Shown here: positions 55,701 through 64,000 of the stretch, in pieces | How positions within the stretch are numbered: position 1 is the first letter of the stretch | Layout of the letters: every line of letters starts with the position of its first letter | Assembly (NCBI RefSeq): GCF_037042905.1 | Contig: NC_087245.1 | Span: 29,266,001-29,330,000, forward strand | DNA length: 64,000 nt | Reading direction: 5' to 3' | Source: Lytechinus pictus | Lineage: Eukaryota > Echinodermata > Echinoidea > Temnopleuroida > Toxopneustidae | The notes under the pieces: model-generated | Database searches by the model: none | What the model saw: only the letters and a program-made list of their open reading frames with translations | Told to the model about the DNA's origin: nothing | Position numbers and translations under genes: made by a program

Positions 55701-58700
55701 TCTTGACACATTATGGAAGTCAGTCATATCCTACACTTCCTGCTTTTAGGCTTTTCCTCTTTATTCGTTAGACATGTCGATGCACATGCTGGATTTGAAG
55801 CAACGACATCTTCAACACTGCTCACAAGCAAATCCACCCATGGGTGCAATCAGGATATGGAGTTCAGGATGGTTGATTGCTCACATAGAGACTTGAAGGA
55901 AGTTCCTCAGGATCTTTCTAAGGACATCGTGTTGCTGGATTTGTCAAATAACCGAATCAAAATGCTTTTGAACGCTTCGTTCGAAGTATACCCTCTAATC
56001 ACCAGTTTGTATATTTCTAACAATGATCTAGGAGTCATAGAATCTACCTCTTTTCATCCCCTCCATGGCTTAAAGATCCTGAACCTGTCCTGCAACCCTC
56101 GTCTTGTGCTTCCAGTAAAAGATGTCTTCAATATGTCTCCGCAACTTTTCACTCTGTATTTGGAGGAAGCAAACTTAATGACACTCCCTAATGACACCCT
56201 ACAGTCGAGTCAAAATTTCCACCGCTTACTTCTATCAAATAACAAACTTTCCTTTATTAATATAAGTTCTTGTGGTAAGGTCCACAAAGTATACATGGAT
56301 GGAAATCAAATACAGCGTATTGCAAAGGAATGCTTCACGTTTGTATGCCACAGTGACTTTCTAGATCTTACAGACAACCCAATCCAATTTGTAGATCCTG
56401 ACGACTTTGCATCGTTGAACATTCTCTCACTAAAGCTGGGTTTCTATCCCTTGAGTGATGAGGTATTAATAAACATCACACTCGGCATCTCAAAATCAAA
56501 CCTCCAGGAGCTCACGATCGTGAGAGGGTACTCTGGTGCGTTTTCTGAAGGTCTGTTTGACCCATTGTGTAATTCAACTCTCTCTGTCTTGAACTTCTAC
56601 GGGAATGAACTTACGTACCTCCCTCCTTTAGTCTTTGCGAATTTGACAAAACTCAAACAGTTTACTTTCAGTTATAACAGCCTACCAATTGATACAATTC
56701 CTCCAGACATTTTTAATGGCATGGAATCACTGGACGTATTGAATATCAGCAACAACGATATAACAGAAATAAATCCTGACAACCAGACCTGGACATTAGT
56801 TAAATTGACACAACTGAACTTACGAGAAAACAGTTTAACAAAAATACTATCATCTACTTTTCGTGGTTTAGAAAGCTTGATCTCCTTAGACATGAATTCA
56901 AACAAAGAACTCTCTTTCTTAGAGTTGAATGCATTTTCAGGTCTCAGCAGTATTCAATATATTGATCTGTCAGGAACCAACGTTTATGATTTACAACTCA
57001 ACATCCCAACGCTAAGAATACTATCCCTGAATAATCTTCTAGAGCCACCAAATTGGACACCATCAATATCACCTTTTCGGCATCTAAAATCTCTTGTTGA
57101 TTTCAGCTTAAAGAAGTCTAGCATTATTCTTGCTCACCTGTTGAACAACGCGACGAGTGCCTCTCTTTTCGATGGATTGTTGAATCTCCATTGTCTTGAC
57201 CTTAGCGGAAATTATTTCCGCGGAACTAAGTTCTTCGATAATACTTTACCACCAGGAATATTTCGTCAACTCTTTGCTTTACAGGAGCTTATCATAGATG
57301 ACTGCAAAATTGAAAATGTACACCATCACTTCTTCATGGGTTTGAAATCTCTCCAGACATTAAGTTTGAAAGGAAACAACATCAAAAGTCTTGATGGAAG
57401 ACTCTTATCGATTTTGCCTCAATTAGGATCAATAAACCTGGGGGGAAACCAGATTTCCTACTTGGAAAGATTGATATTCTTGAATAACGCCAAACTCACC
57501 AACCTTTCATTGGCTGACAACAAGTTAACAAGTCTGAATCAAAGCACTTTCAAGCCAATTGCATCCTCTATTTCACTACTGGATCTATCAAATAACCCAA
57601 TAGCTTGTAATTGTGACCTTAAATGGCTTATAGATTTGTTAAATGAGAACATTGACTTGGACAACAAAGACAACACCATCTGCACGATAGCATCCGTTGA
57701 ACCTTTGCGTCTGAAACATCTGCTTGATTTTGATCCGAATAAATTTTGTACAAGCAATATTGGGCTTATTTCCTTGATTTCACTGACTATTGTTTGCTTT
57801 ATCGCTATTTCTATAATCACTTATCACAACCGATGGTACATGAAATACAAAATATTTCTGCTGAGACTAGCCGCCGTTGGATACAGAGAGATGCAAGACG
57901 CCAGAGAACACGACGACTTTGAGTTTGATCTGAACATCATATTCTACGACGACGACGAAGTATGGGTTCGCGAGCATTTCCGACCTGCTCTGGTAGAACA
58001 CCTTCCACAGTTTCGGAGGAACGTCTTCGGTGACGAGGATCTCGTACTAGGCATGCATTACTTAGATGCTGTCGATTACGTGGTGACCCATAGTTACAAG
58101 ACCATCATCGTCCTCAGTAGAGCTGCTGTGAGGGACCGCTGGTTTGTTCTCAAGTTTCGTACGGCTATGGATCACGTGAGCGATACTCTTACAGAATTCG
58201 TGATGGTTGTCTTCCTTGAAGACATCCGTGATGATGAAATGCCCTTCTTGGTTAGATTGTATCTCCGAGACGGGAGACCTTACATTCACTGGACCGAGGA
58301 TGTGAGGGGACAAGGATATTTCTGGAATAAACTAACCAAATATCTCACCATTAATTTAAGGACAAATGATATGCTCCCAAACGAGTAGCATAGTCCGTTG
58401 GGAAGTTTAATTATGCAGATATTAGAATACAAACACAATTCACCTATTACCGTTAGAGGCAACTGGAATGCACATGACCTACAAAGTTAAAAGCCAAGTT
58501 TATGTTTCAATATTTTTTTTTTACATAAAAACATATATGTATGCAGACGGGTATGGTAGTACCACTGATGTTACCAATTAATCATTAAGTATTTTAAAAT
58601 TATATGAGAATACATAATTACATGGCCAGTTTTCTTTGAAAAAAAAAAATAAATGTTGTTATTCAAGTAATGTATATGAATAGACAAGACTAAAGGATGC

Positions 58701-59013
58701 CTAAACACGCCCTAAATTAAACTTAATCATACGCATCTCTATTTCACATAAACCCTCCCGAATGCGTGTACACACACCAACACAACACATACATACACTC
58801 ACTTAAAAATAAAAAATAACAAAAAATAACAAAAACATACCTAGTTGAAGAATGCATATAGCATTCCCATTTATTTGAATGCAGGATAAATGAGCACTGT
58901 CGAAGAAATGCCTTGCTCACGGCAAAGGTGCCGTAGCCGGAGATCGAACCCCGGACTTTCAAATGTCTAGTCAGACGCCTTAGTCCACTCGGCCACGGCA
59001 CCTCCACACACAA

Positions 59014-59044
<31 letters not shown>

Positions 59045-60129
59045 CGCATTCAGTGCCAATGTAAGGTATATGTGGCAAAAAAAATACTAAAAAAATAAAA
59101 AGGAAAGTGATGTACTGTATGGATTGCGCACTGTAGTAGAAACAACAGTTCAGCGATAAACTTGCTATAACAGTCGTCATACTTGATAATATGGTTTCCT
59201 TCTTTTATTCCGAGGGCCAAACTATTTATGGCTTAATAAAACAAGGAAGAGTATCACGAATTAAAAAAATTCAATGTACTTTCAAACTACATGTTATGAC
59301 TATCTTACTTTCTCTTTCTCCGAACGAGAGTGATTGGTGTTTGCTTCAGAACTTAAAAATGAAATCGAGAAGGGTGTTGGTGGTTTGTTTAGAAGCGTGA
59401 TTGCTTGTATGTAAGCAATTAGGAGACCGAAGGATTAAGGTCCTCTCCGAGGGACCTGGTAACATACCGAGTCTGTCCATGGACCATGGTCTGTCCGAGT
59501 GGCAATTCGACCAAGGTCATCGGATTGCGAAACAATCGTTCTGGCTACTATGCTAAGTTGATACCTTCCTATAATATGCTGTGTGTTAAAATGGAAAGCG
59601 AACTGTGGTCTCCGATTCACCGTATGTTATAAATAGCTAAACTTGCACAGAGAAACTAAATTGTTTTGAGAGGAAGAGTACTCGTTTATCTACTTGGTGA
59701 CATAGTTATTGCGCTATGAATGTATTGAGTAGTTTATTAGTGTGTTATCCTTCATGTTGAATCAACACCGCCGCGTATCCGTTTGATTTCACAATTACAT
59801 TTTAATTATATTCTTAAAATAAATAGGTTGCCGATCTTGAACTAAAACTTACCTCTTTGCCACGTCTTCATGTCTTCCAGATTCGAGTAAGGTAAACGCG
59901 AGGAGGTTGCTCGTGGTATCTTGACCTTCAAAGTAAACATAAAGATCAATATTATGTATGACTGTGCTGAATTATGGCATAGGTACAACAGTAATCGTGG
60001 ATGGATAATGATCATGATCATAATAATAATAATGATATCAATAATGATACTTATAATAATATCAACAGTAATAACGACGACGATGATGCTGCTGCTGATG
60101 ATATGATGATGATGTGATGATGATGATGG

Positions 60130-60160
<31 letters not shown>

Positions 60161-63100
60161 AAAGATGATGATGATGATGGTGGTGGTGGTGGTGGTGGTG
60201 GTGATGTGATGGTGATGATGATGATGATGACAATGTAATGGTGATGATGGTGATGATAATGATGATGATAAGTCTACAACATAGTTGATGATAACTATAC
60301 CGGTAATAAAAATAATAATAATAATAATAATATTGATAAAAATCATGATAATAATAATAAATTATAATAAAGTAGCGCATTTCATTATACAGTGCGTATC
60401 AAAAAAAAGTTTACACTTTGAAAAAATCCTGTAAAATTATACATTTGTAATATCCTGAACACTTTTCCACATTTCAACATTGGTACAGGTCCATTTAATC
60501 AAATGACGATATAACTGTCGAAGAATATTTCCGCTTGAGTGAGCACCACTTACTTTTGAAAAGTTAGTGAAAATGATTTGTGCAGAACTTTAAAAAAGTT
60601 ATGCGAATAAAAGTAGACCTTAATCATGAAGAACACTTAGAATTTAGCTATTAAAATTGATTTAAAGATATCTTTTACCTTTTTTGACTTGTTTCCTTGC
60701 CCAAAACACTTCGAAGAGAGCATTTCACCCCACCCCTCTCCCCCACACACCGAGGCCATCGTGACGATATTTGCTTTACACTGAGCTGTGATTTACATGG
60801 AATGGCTTAAGCTTGATTTTCATTTTGTTAATCATTGCCAAGCTTGGGAAAAGTGTGAAGAAACAAGTATTAAATGAAAAATGAAATGTAAACCCACTTT
60901 CAATGATAAAAACTGAGTGAAATAATGCTGGAGATGTCTGATTTAAACTTTTGTTCAGATTCAGTTATGTCCTCAGATCCAGCTGGCACAAAAAGGGTAA
61001 AGGTTGTGCTTACTAAGTGCTGAAATTTCGATTTGGGTGGCAAAATTGTTTGGGTGACAAAATGCTTGAATGTATCCGTCTTATTTCAACTGACTGAAAG
61101 TGCAAGGGAAATGTATGAGAAATGTTTCGCAGGGTAAGTTTGATTTCGCCGTTTCCCCTTAACACAGCGTGAAAACGAGCATTTCTGCGCAAACAGATTT
61201 CTGCGAGCTTTACAAAAATGGACAGTGCTCACTCAAGTTTAACTTTCTGACAAAACTTTTACTTTCATTGGATAGATGAGACCCAAACCCAAGATTATAT
61301 GTGAAAAAATTACCCACATGTTGTATATTTTTTAATTCCCAGGGCTTTTTCAAAGTGTAAACTTTTTTTTGATACGCACTGTATAACAAAGAAATAGACA
61401 TGTATGCCTACATATTACAGTATTACTCACTATTTGATCATGGAAAGAACCTCTCGCATGAGTTAGTCACCAATAAAATAATTATTCATACAATATAACA
61501 ACTACTAAATAATTATGAAAAGATATATTTTAAACAAGGACTTGAAAGTTGAGTAATGATAACAATATTAACAATAATAAAAAAAACAATACGAATATTA
61601 ATTAAGATTATTTAAAAAAAAAGATTAAAAAAGTATTCCAAGACGATGATGATAATCGTGACGATGAGGATACTGAAAAGGAGGAGAAAACCGAAAATGT
61701 ATTATTCCTTCATGTTTCTGAGAGAAAATATCTTACAAGGAGATAAAAGTTGTAAGAGCTAACCTGCTACGAAGAATGTCCCAAACTCGTCAATCATGTC
61801 TGCTGTGTCGATGTTTTGTCCGTTGCAGAGATCGTCTTCGACTTCAAGGATACATGTCAAGATGTCCTTAGGCAACTCATCTCCTCTCTTCTTTGCCGCT
61901 CTTCTCTGTTCAATGCAATCCTTGCCATATTTTCGTACCAGTTTAATGGCGTCGCGCACTGAGCGGCGATATTTACGAGCCTTACTGCGAGGATCCATCT
62001 GGAAGAAAAAAGATAATTTTTGTAAAAAAAAAAGCTAGACGTAGATATAGATCTTATTTTACAGCAAAGATAACTATATTGTTTCAAGAATGGAAAAGGC
62101 CAAGAGTATATCTCTTCATATCGGTCAAAATGATTGAGCTGAGACACTGTACAAGCCGGGGGGGGGGGGGGGTCACCGTGTCCCGAGAGGACCAAACCAT
62201 GTGTGTGTTAAAATGAAACCCTAGGTTATTAGGATTACACCCAAGAGATTGCAACCGACACAAAAGAGTGTAAAAGTACAAATCAAAAGTGCTGTAATAA
62301 CACCCACAAGAGTTGAACTACTATTTAAAAGAAATAACACTGGGATAAAATGACTGGTGCATCAATCAACGCGACAGATTTTGCTGCGCACTCTTCCCAA
62401 TCTATCACTTCACAAAGAGTCAATTTCGTGTGGAGAAACAGCATGATCTGATGTATAAAAAAAGGTGGATTTTTAAGTTGTAAAGAAACGTTGAAATTCA
62501 GCAACACTAACCATCATCATAGGTTGCTTGAATATAACATCCATTCCTTCAAGAGCAAGCGCCACCGCCGACGGGAACGGGCAGTCAGGTCTCTCAACAG
62601 CGTTTACATCCATGTCAAATCCAACCTTAGTTGCAGAAAATGGAGAAGAAAAGTAAAATTTTTATAATGAATTGCTGATAATTCGACATAATTTACCATT
62701 AAAGACAGTGGTTAACGTGACGGAGGTAGGCCTATTCAGTATTTGTTCATTTGGATATCCTCCGGTTATTTTGGCTGAATTTGAGACCAACCATCTGATT
62801 TGCACTTTAGCGACGAAATGGTTACGAATATAAAACTGAAGAGTTTTGAAAACTGCTTCCCCGTGTGTGTCCAGAAAACTTTGCCCAATGTTTTGGATTT
62901 CTTTAGAAAGGGTCATTAATATAGGTGGCACGTATTTTTCATCTAATTACGCCAGCAGGACTTTAAACTCAACAGACACAGTCAATGTTGCCATCATAGT
63001 TCTCATTAAAGATAGTCATCATGCATAGAAAATGAAGGGAGAGAGGAGGAGTTACCTTTGCAATTACATCCAAGGTGACATCGTTGAAATGGTCTAGCAT

Positions 63101-63194
63101 TCTTACGAGCGTTTTGCCATCAGCTAGGGGAGCTAGGTGATCCCGCAAGCGGGTCGCACTGTCGTTGAAGAGATCCATCATTTGCATGAGATAC
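46617..63194 (-). CDS. CYP46A1-like: Gene 2: tandem CYP46A1-like P450, 3' nine exons (5' part outside the window)
   Basis: Nine GT-AG exons (63194-63056, 62625-62512, 61998-61764, 59925-59853, 51571-51487, 49939-49829, 48391-48303, 47089-47017, 46757-46617) join in frame to 352 residues plus TGA. They correspond one-to-one to exons 5-13 of gene 1, and every exon length is the same (139, 114, 235, 73, 85, 111, 89, 73, 141), so the genes are head-to-tail duplicates. Catalytic motifs are intact: AGQDTTS (Asp instead of Glu), ExxR in FKETMR, PDRF, and haem loop FAIGQRNCIG. Exons 1-4 must lie beyond position 64000. Intron 8 (51572-59852) is 8.3 kb and contains the opposite-strand Toll-like receptor. 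Nothing suggests a pseudogene in the visible part. Confidence 0.92.
47017..47089 (-). CDS. CYP46A1-like: Gene 2 exon 12 equivalent (haem Cys)
   Basis: 73 nt encoding PRHLYAYFPFAIGQRNCIGQ; haem-ligand Cys intact. Acceptor TTTGCAG, donor GTATGT. Confidence 0.96.
47146..47600. repeat. (GAT)n/(GATGAC)n microsatellite
   Basis: About 450 bp of imperfect GAT triplets in intron 11 of gene 2. Long Asp-, Met- and Ser/His-rich frames on both strands are repeat artefacts. Confidence 0.95.
48303..48391 (-). CDS. CYP46A1-like: Gene 2 exon 11 equivalent (PDRF)
   Basis: 89 nt encoding FGTYLTSRQEEYFEDPLLFN then PDRFIPTDEL. Acceptor GATGCAG, donor GTGAGT. Confidence 0.94.
48897..49047. mobile_element. Short inverted-repeat element
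   Basis: CAGTTTGGAAATGTTTGTTA and AATGGATGTTGTTTTCAGCC at the left are mirrored at the right (GGCTGAAAACATCATCCATT, AAACATTTCCAAAC). Total about 150 bp, in intron 10 of gene 2. Confidence 0.7.
49829..49939 (-). CDS. CYP46A1-like: Gene 2 exon 10 equivalent (ExxR)
   Basis: 111 nt starting VFKETMRLNPPVSGVIRDLA, with ExxR, and ending GYIIPKGSNIF. Donor GTAAGT. Confidence 0.95.
50325..51189. mobile_element. 865-bp inverted-end element with internal GGGGCAAGTTGAGCC repeats
   Basis: GGGGAAGGCGGGGTAAGTTG at the left is inverted at the right (CAACTTACCCCGCCTTCCCC, one mismatch), flanked by TA. GGGGCAAGTTGAGCCA recurs at about 50352, 50725 and 50991. In intron 9 of gene 2; non-coding. Confidence 0.85.
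51487..51571 (-). CDS. CYP46A1-like: Gene 2 exon 9 equivalent
   Basis: 85 nt encoding LKAEVDEVLGNKPVIEYSDL and LEYMSR. Acceptor GGACAG, donor GTAGGT. Confidence 0.94.
52190..52773. mobile_element. 584-bp TTAA-flanked MITE
   Basis: TTAA then AGGAGAATGAAAC at 52190, and GTTTCATTCTCCT then TTAA at 52773: the outer 13 bp are a perfect inverted repeat. Long internal complementarity follows (GATCTTGGTCGCATTGCCAA against TTGGCAACGCAACCAAGATC). In intron 8 of gene 2, upstream of the TLR. Confidence 0.88.
53420..54380. repeat. Degenerate tandem repeat with GAGCGAAGCGAGC units
   Basis: Three diverged units each contain GCGAGCGAGCGAAG-like sequence, a TTCAGAAAATA(A/T) segment, a pyrimidine tract and TACGCCA(C/G)TG. 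Old and non-coding, in intron 8 of gene 2. Confidence 0.55.
54640..55020. repeat. Pyrimidine-rich tract ending in poly-G
   Basis: Long T/C-rich stretch (about 54640-54958), then CCGCCAGGGGGGGGGGG and a GC-rich tail. Frames here are low-complexity Phe/Pro/Ser strings. It lies 0.7 kb upstream of the TLR start. Confidence 0.75.
55713..58388 (+). CDS. TLR: Single-exon Toll-like receptor
   Basis: An 891-codon uninterrupted frame. The ATG has A at -3 and G at +4. Residues about 5-25 form a signal peptide. Two cysteines (C45, C56) suggest an LRRNT cap; about 22 leucine-rich repeats of the LxxLxLSxNxI type follow. An LRRCT cap begins with CNC (C632, C634), then one transmembrane helix (about 683-705), and a cytoplasmic TIR domain (about 736-878) with FDLNIIFYDDD (box 1), a GDEDLVLGMHY BB loop (773-783) and a C-terminal YFWNKL (box 3). 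Such receptors sense microbial ligands and signal through TIR adaptors such as MyD88. Single-exon TLRs of this layout are abundant in echinoderms. It lies inside intron 8 of the minus-strand P450 gene 2. Ligand and subfamily cannot be told from sequence alone. Confidence 0.96.
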   Translation: MEVSHILHFLLLGFSSLFVRHVDAHAGFEATTSSTLLTSKSTHGCNQDMEFRMVDCSHRDLKEVPQDLSKDIVLLDLSNNRIKMLLNASFEVYPLITSLYISNNDLGVIESTSFHPLHGLKILNLSCNPRLVLPVKDVFNMSPQLFTLYLEEANLMTLPNDTLQSSQNFHRLLLSNNKLSFINISSCGKVHKVYMDGNQIQRIAKECFTFVCHSDFLDLTDNPIQFVDPDDFASLNILSLKLGFYPLSDEVLINITLGISKSNLQELTIVRGYSGAFSEGLFDPLCNSTLSVLNFYGNELTYLPPLVFANLTKLKQFTFSYNSLPIDTIPPDIFNGMESLDVLNISNNDITEINPDNQTWTLVKLTQLNLRENSLTKILSSTFRGLESLISLDMNSNKELSFLELNAFSGLSSIQYIDLSGTNVYDLQLNIPTLRILSLNNLLEPPNWTPSISPFRHLKSLVDFSLKKSSIILAHLLNNATSASLFDGLLNLHCLDLSGNYFRGTKFFDNTLPPGIFRQLFALQELIIDDCKIENVHHHFFMGLKSLQTLSLKGNNIKSLDGRLLSILPQLGSINLGGNQISYLERLIFLNNAKLTNLSLADNKLTSLNQSTFKPIASSISLLDLSNNPIACNCDLKWLIDLLNENIDLDNKDNTICTIASVEPLRLKHLLDFDPNKFCTSNIGLISLISLTIVCFIAISIITYHNRWYMKYKIFLLRLAAVGYREMQDAREHDDFEFDLNIIFYDDDEVWVREHFRPALVEHLPQFRRNVFGDEDLVLGMHYLDAVDYVVTHSYKTIIVLSRAAVRDRWFVLKFRTAMDHVSDTLTEFVMVVFLEDIRDDEMPFLVRLYLRDGRPYIHWTEDVRGQGYFWNKLTKYLTINLRTNDMLPNE
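58648..58653 (+). terminator. Possible polyadenylation signal of the TLR
   Basis: AATAAA about 260 nt after the TLR stop codon, inside an A-rich run. Position is plausible, but the AT-rich setting makes chance occurrence likely. Confidence 0.4.
58838..59002 (-). mobile_element. tRNA-Ser-like SINE
   Basis: The minus-strand head (59002-58927) starts GGTGCCGTGGCCGAGTGG and ends CTACGGCACC, giving a perfect 7-bp acceptor stem. It has an A box (TGGCCGAGTGG), a B box (GGTTCGATCTCC) and a CTAGACA loop reading AGA (Ser). The anticodon stem is mismatched, the variable arm is short and the T loop is 8 nt, so it is not a working tRNA. The head continues into GAGCAAGGCATTTCTTCGAC, typical of tRNA-derived SINE bodies. 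A (CA)n tract adjoins at 59021-59045. Confidence 0.75.
59060..59850. other. Intron 8 of gene 2 between SINE and exon 8, no gene seen
   Basis: Short frames without domains. A small inverted motif (GTCTGTCCATGGACCATGGT) lies near 59474. Confidence 0.5.
59853..59925 (-). CDS. CYP46A1-like: Gene 2 exon 8 equivalent (I-helix QDTTS)
   Basis: 73 nt encoding QDTTSNLLAFTLLESGRH. Acceptor TTTGAAG, donor GTAAGT. Borders the intron holding the Toll-like receptor. Confidence 0.93.
60008..60365. repeat. (GAT/GGT/AAT)n microsatellite
   Basis: Imperfect trinucleotide array in intron 7 of gene 2. The His- and Ile-rich frames on the minus strand are artefacts. Confidence 0.95.
60390..61381. mobile_element. 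992-bp Tc1/mariner-like non-autonomous element
   Basis: CAGTGCGTATCAAAAAAAAG TTTACACTTTG at the left is inverted at the right (CAAAGTGTAAAC TTTTTTTTGATACGCACTG). TA lies immediately outside both ends (60388-60389, 61382-61383). The interior has no transposase frame. Confidence 0.88.
61764..61998 (-). CDS. CYP46A1-like: Gene 2 exon 7 equivalent (helices H-I)
   Basis: 235 nt beginning MDPRSKARKYRRSVR and ending GTFFVAG. The initial ATG is internal: it follows a CTTCCAG acceptor and is not a gene start. It replaces the GTG of gene 1. Confidence 0.94.
62512..62625 (-). CDS. CYP46A1-like: Gene 2 exon 6 equivalent
   Basis: 114 nt starting VGFDMDVNAVERPDCPFP and ending IFKQPMMM. Acceptor AACTAAG, donor GTTAGT. 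Confidence 0.92.
63056..63194 (-). CDS. CYP46A1-like: Gene 2 exon 5 equivalent
   Basis: 139 nt encoding YLMQMMDLFNDSATRLRDHL and LDVIAK, nearly the same as gene 1 exon 5. Donor GTAACT. Confidence 0.92.
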
Positions 63195-63663
63195 CTGATA
63201 TAAGATTCAAAAAGCGGTCGTCACCTTTTTGTGTGGCACAAGACCCTTTATTTCAATTCAAACATGAAAACTACCCTACCGAGATATATTTTTTAAAAAC
63301 ATTATTGCAGCCACCACCCCCATCGTAAAATTAACCTTGCACGCTGCATATGATCACGAGTTGACGGATATTTAAAGTGCGTACTGCAGTCTTGAAAATA
63401 GCGATACATATTAAATAATCACGAGTTAAATTCAAGAAAAAATCATCGAAACCTGATGGAAATGATAAGGTATTGGATTATGGTTATTAGGTATTGGAAT
63501 TTGGTGATATTTTGAGAAAATTGGTATATGCATGCCCTCATGCTGAAAATGATATCATGTTCCCACTCTCACTTATATTTCTTTTAAATGAAATCACAAT
63601 TATTTAATATTTTAATACACGTGTGTAAAACATGTCTCCCTTCTAATAAAAATCAATTTCAGC

Positions 63664-63698
63664 AATGACTATCGTAAACAGTGAATGTGTAATATACA

Positions 63699-63733
<35 letters not shown>

Positions 63734-63840
63734 TATATTGTGATGAGGCCAAATTGAAAGATGACGCAGGACAATATATATATATCATTTGTAGATTACA
63801 CATTCACTGTTTACAATAGTTGGCCTCATCACAATATGTT
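63664..63840. repeat. Interleaved inverted repeats around TA tracts
   Basis: Arm A (63667-63693, GTAAACAGTGAATGTGTAAT) is mirrored at 63795-63820. Arm B (63737-63751, ATTGTGATGAGGCCA) is mirrored at 63821-63835. The order is A, B, A', B'. Confidence 0.85.
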
Positions 63841-63887
63841 TCATACTCACACCTCAAGAGCGTTTGGTACAAGTTAACTTGTCATCA

Positions 63888-63890
63888 CAT

Positions 63891-63925
<35 letters not shown>

Positions 63926-63946
63926 GTATATATATGTATATTTATG

Positions 63947-64000
<54 letters not shown>
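63888..64000. repeat. (TA)n microsatellite at the window edge
   Basis: TA runs broken by occasional C/G (ACATATATAT, GTATATATGT) to the end of the window. Confidence 0.95.

Noticed and set aside
58927..59002. Functional tRNA-Ser gene
   Set aside because: The acceptor stem, A box and B box are good, but the anticodon stem has mismatches, the long variable arm of tRNA-Ser is missing, the T loop is 8 nt, and the sequence runs on into a SINE body.
61758..61998. Separate small gene starting at ATG 61998
   Set aside because: This ATG follows a splice acceptor and aligns with an internal Val codon of gene 1 exon 7; it is an internal exon of gene 2.

Overview
The window is animal genomic DNA: AT-rich, genes split by GT-AG introns, and packed with short inverted-repeat transposons, tRNA-derived SINEs and microsatellites. 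An intronless Toll-like receptor of the type found in large echinoderm families, together with the style of the repeats, suggests an echinoderm, most likely a sea urchin. That assignment is an inference made without any search.

Three host genes can be supported. Gene 1 (minus strand, 31268 down to 3348) is a complete 13-exon CYP46A1-like cytochrome P450 (cholesterol 24-hydroxylase family). Its exons join in one frame to 509 residues, with a membrane anchor, a WxxxR helix-C motif, an I-helix AGQETT motif, ExxR, PDRF and the haem-cysteine loop. Gene 2 (minus strand, 46617-63194, running off the right edge) is a tandem paralogue. Only the equivalents of exons 5-13 lie in the window, and all nine have exactly the same lengths as in gene 1. 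The third gene is a single-exon Toll-like receptor on the plus strand (55713-58388, 891 codons). It sits inside intron 8 of gene 2: that intron is 8.3 kb, against 0.4 kb in gene 1.

The rest is repeat DNA. Intron 4 of gene 1 (16 kb) holds a nested composite bounded by 17-bp perfect inverted ends flanked by TA (13454-27130). It contains two copies of an A...B repeat and a 4.4-kb near-perfect palindrome (22519-26881) whose arms carry a 31-bp AT-rich minisatellite. Between the two P450 genes lies a 10-kb foldback array (about 32298-42520) of roughly 160-bp units centred on GATGGCCGCCAT-type palindromes. An insertion and then a 3646-bp, almost identical tandem duplication (33704-37349 and 37350-40995) have modified it.

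Smaller elements include TA-flanked and TTAA-flanked inverted-repeat elements, tRNA-Ser-like and tRNA-Val-like SINEs, and GAT/ATG and TA microsatellites. No bacterial genes, CRISPR arrays, intact transposase or reverse-transcriptase genes, or rRNA genes were seen.
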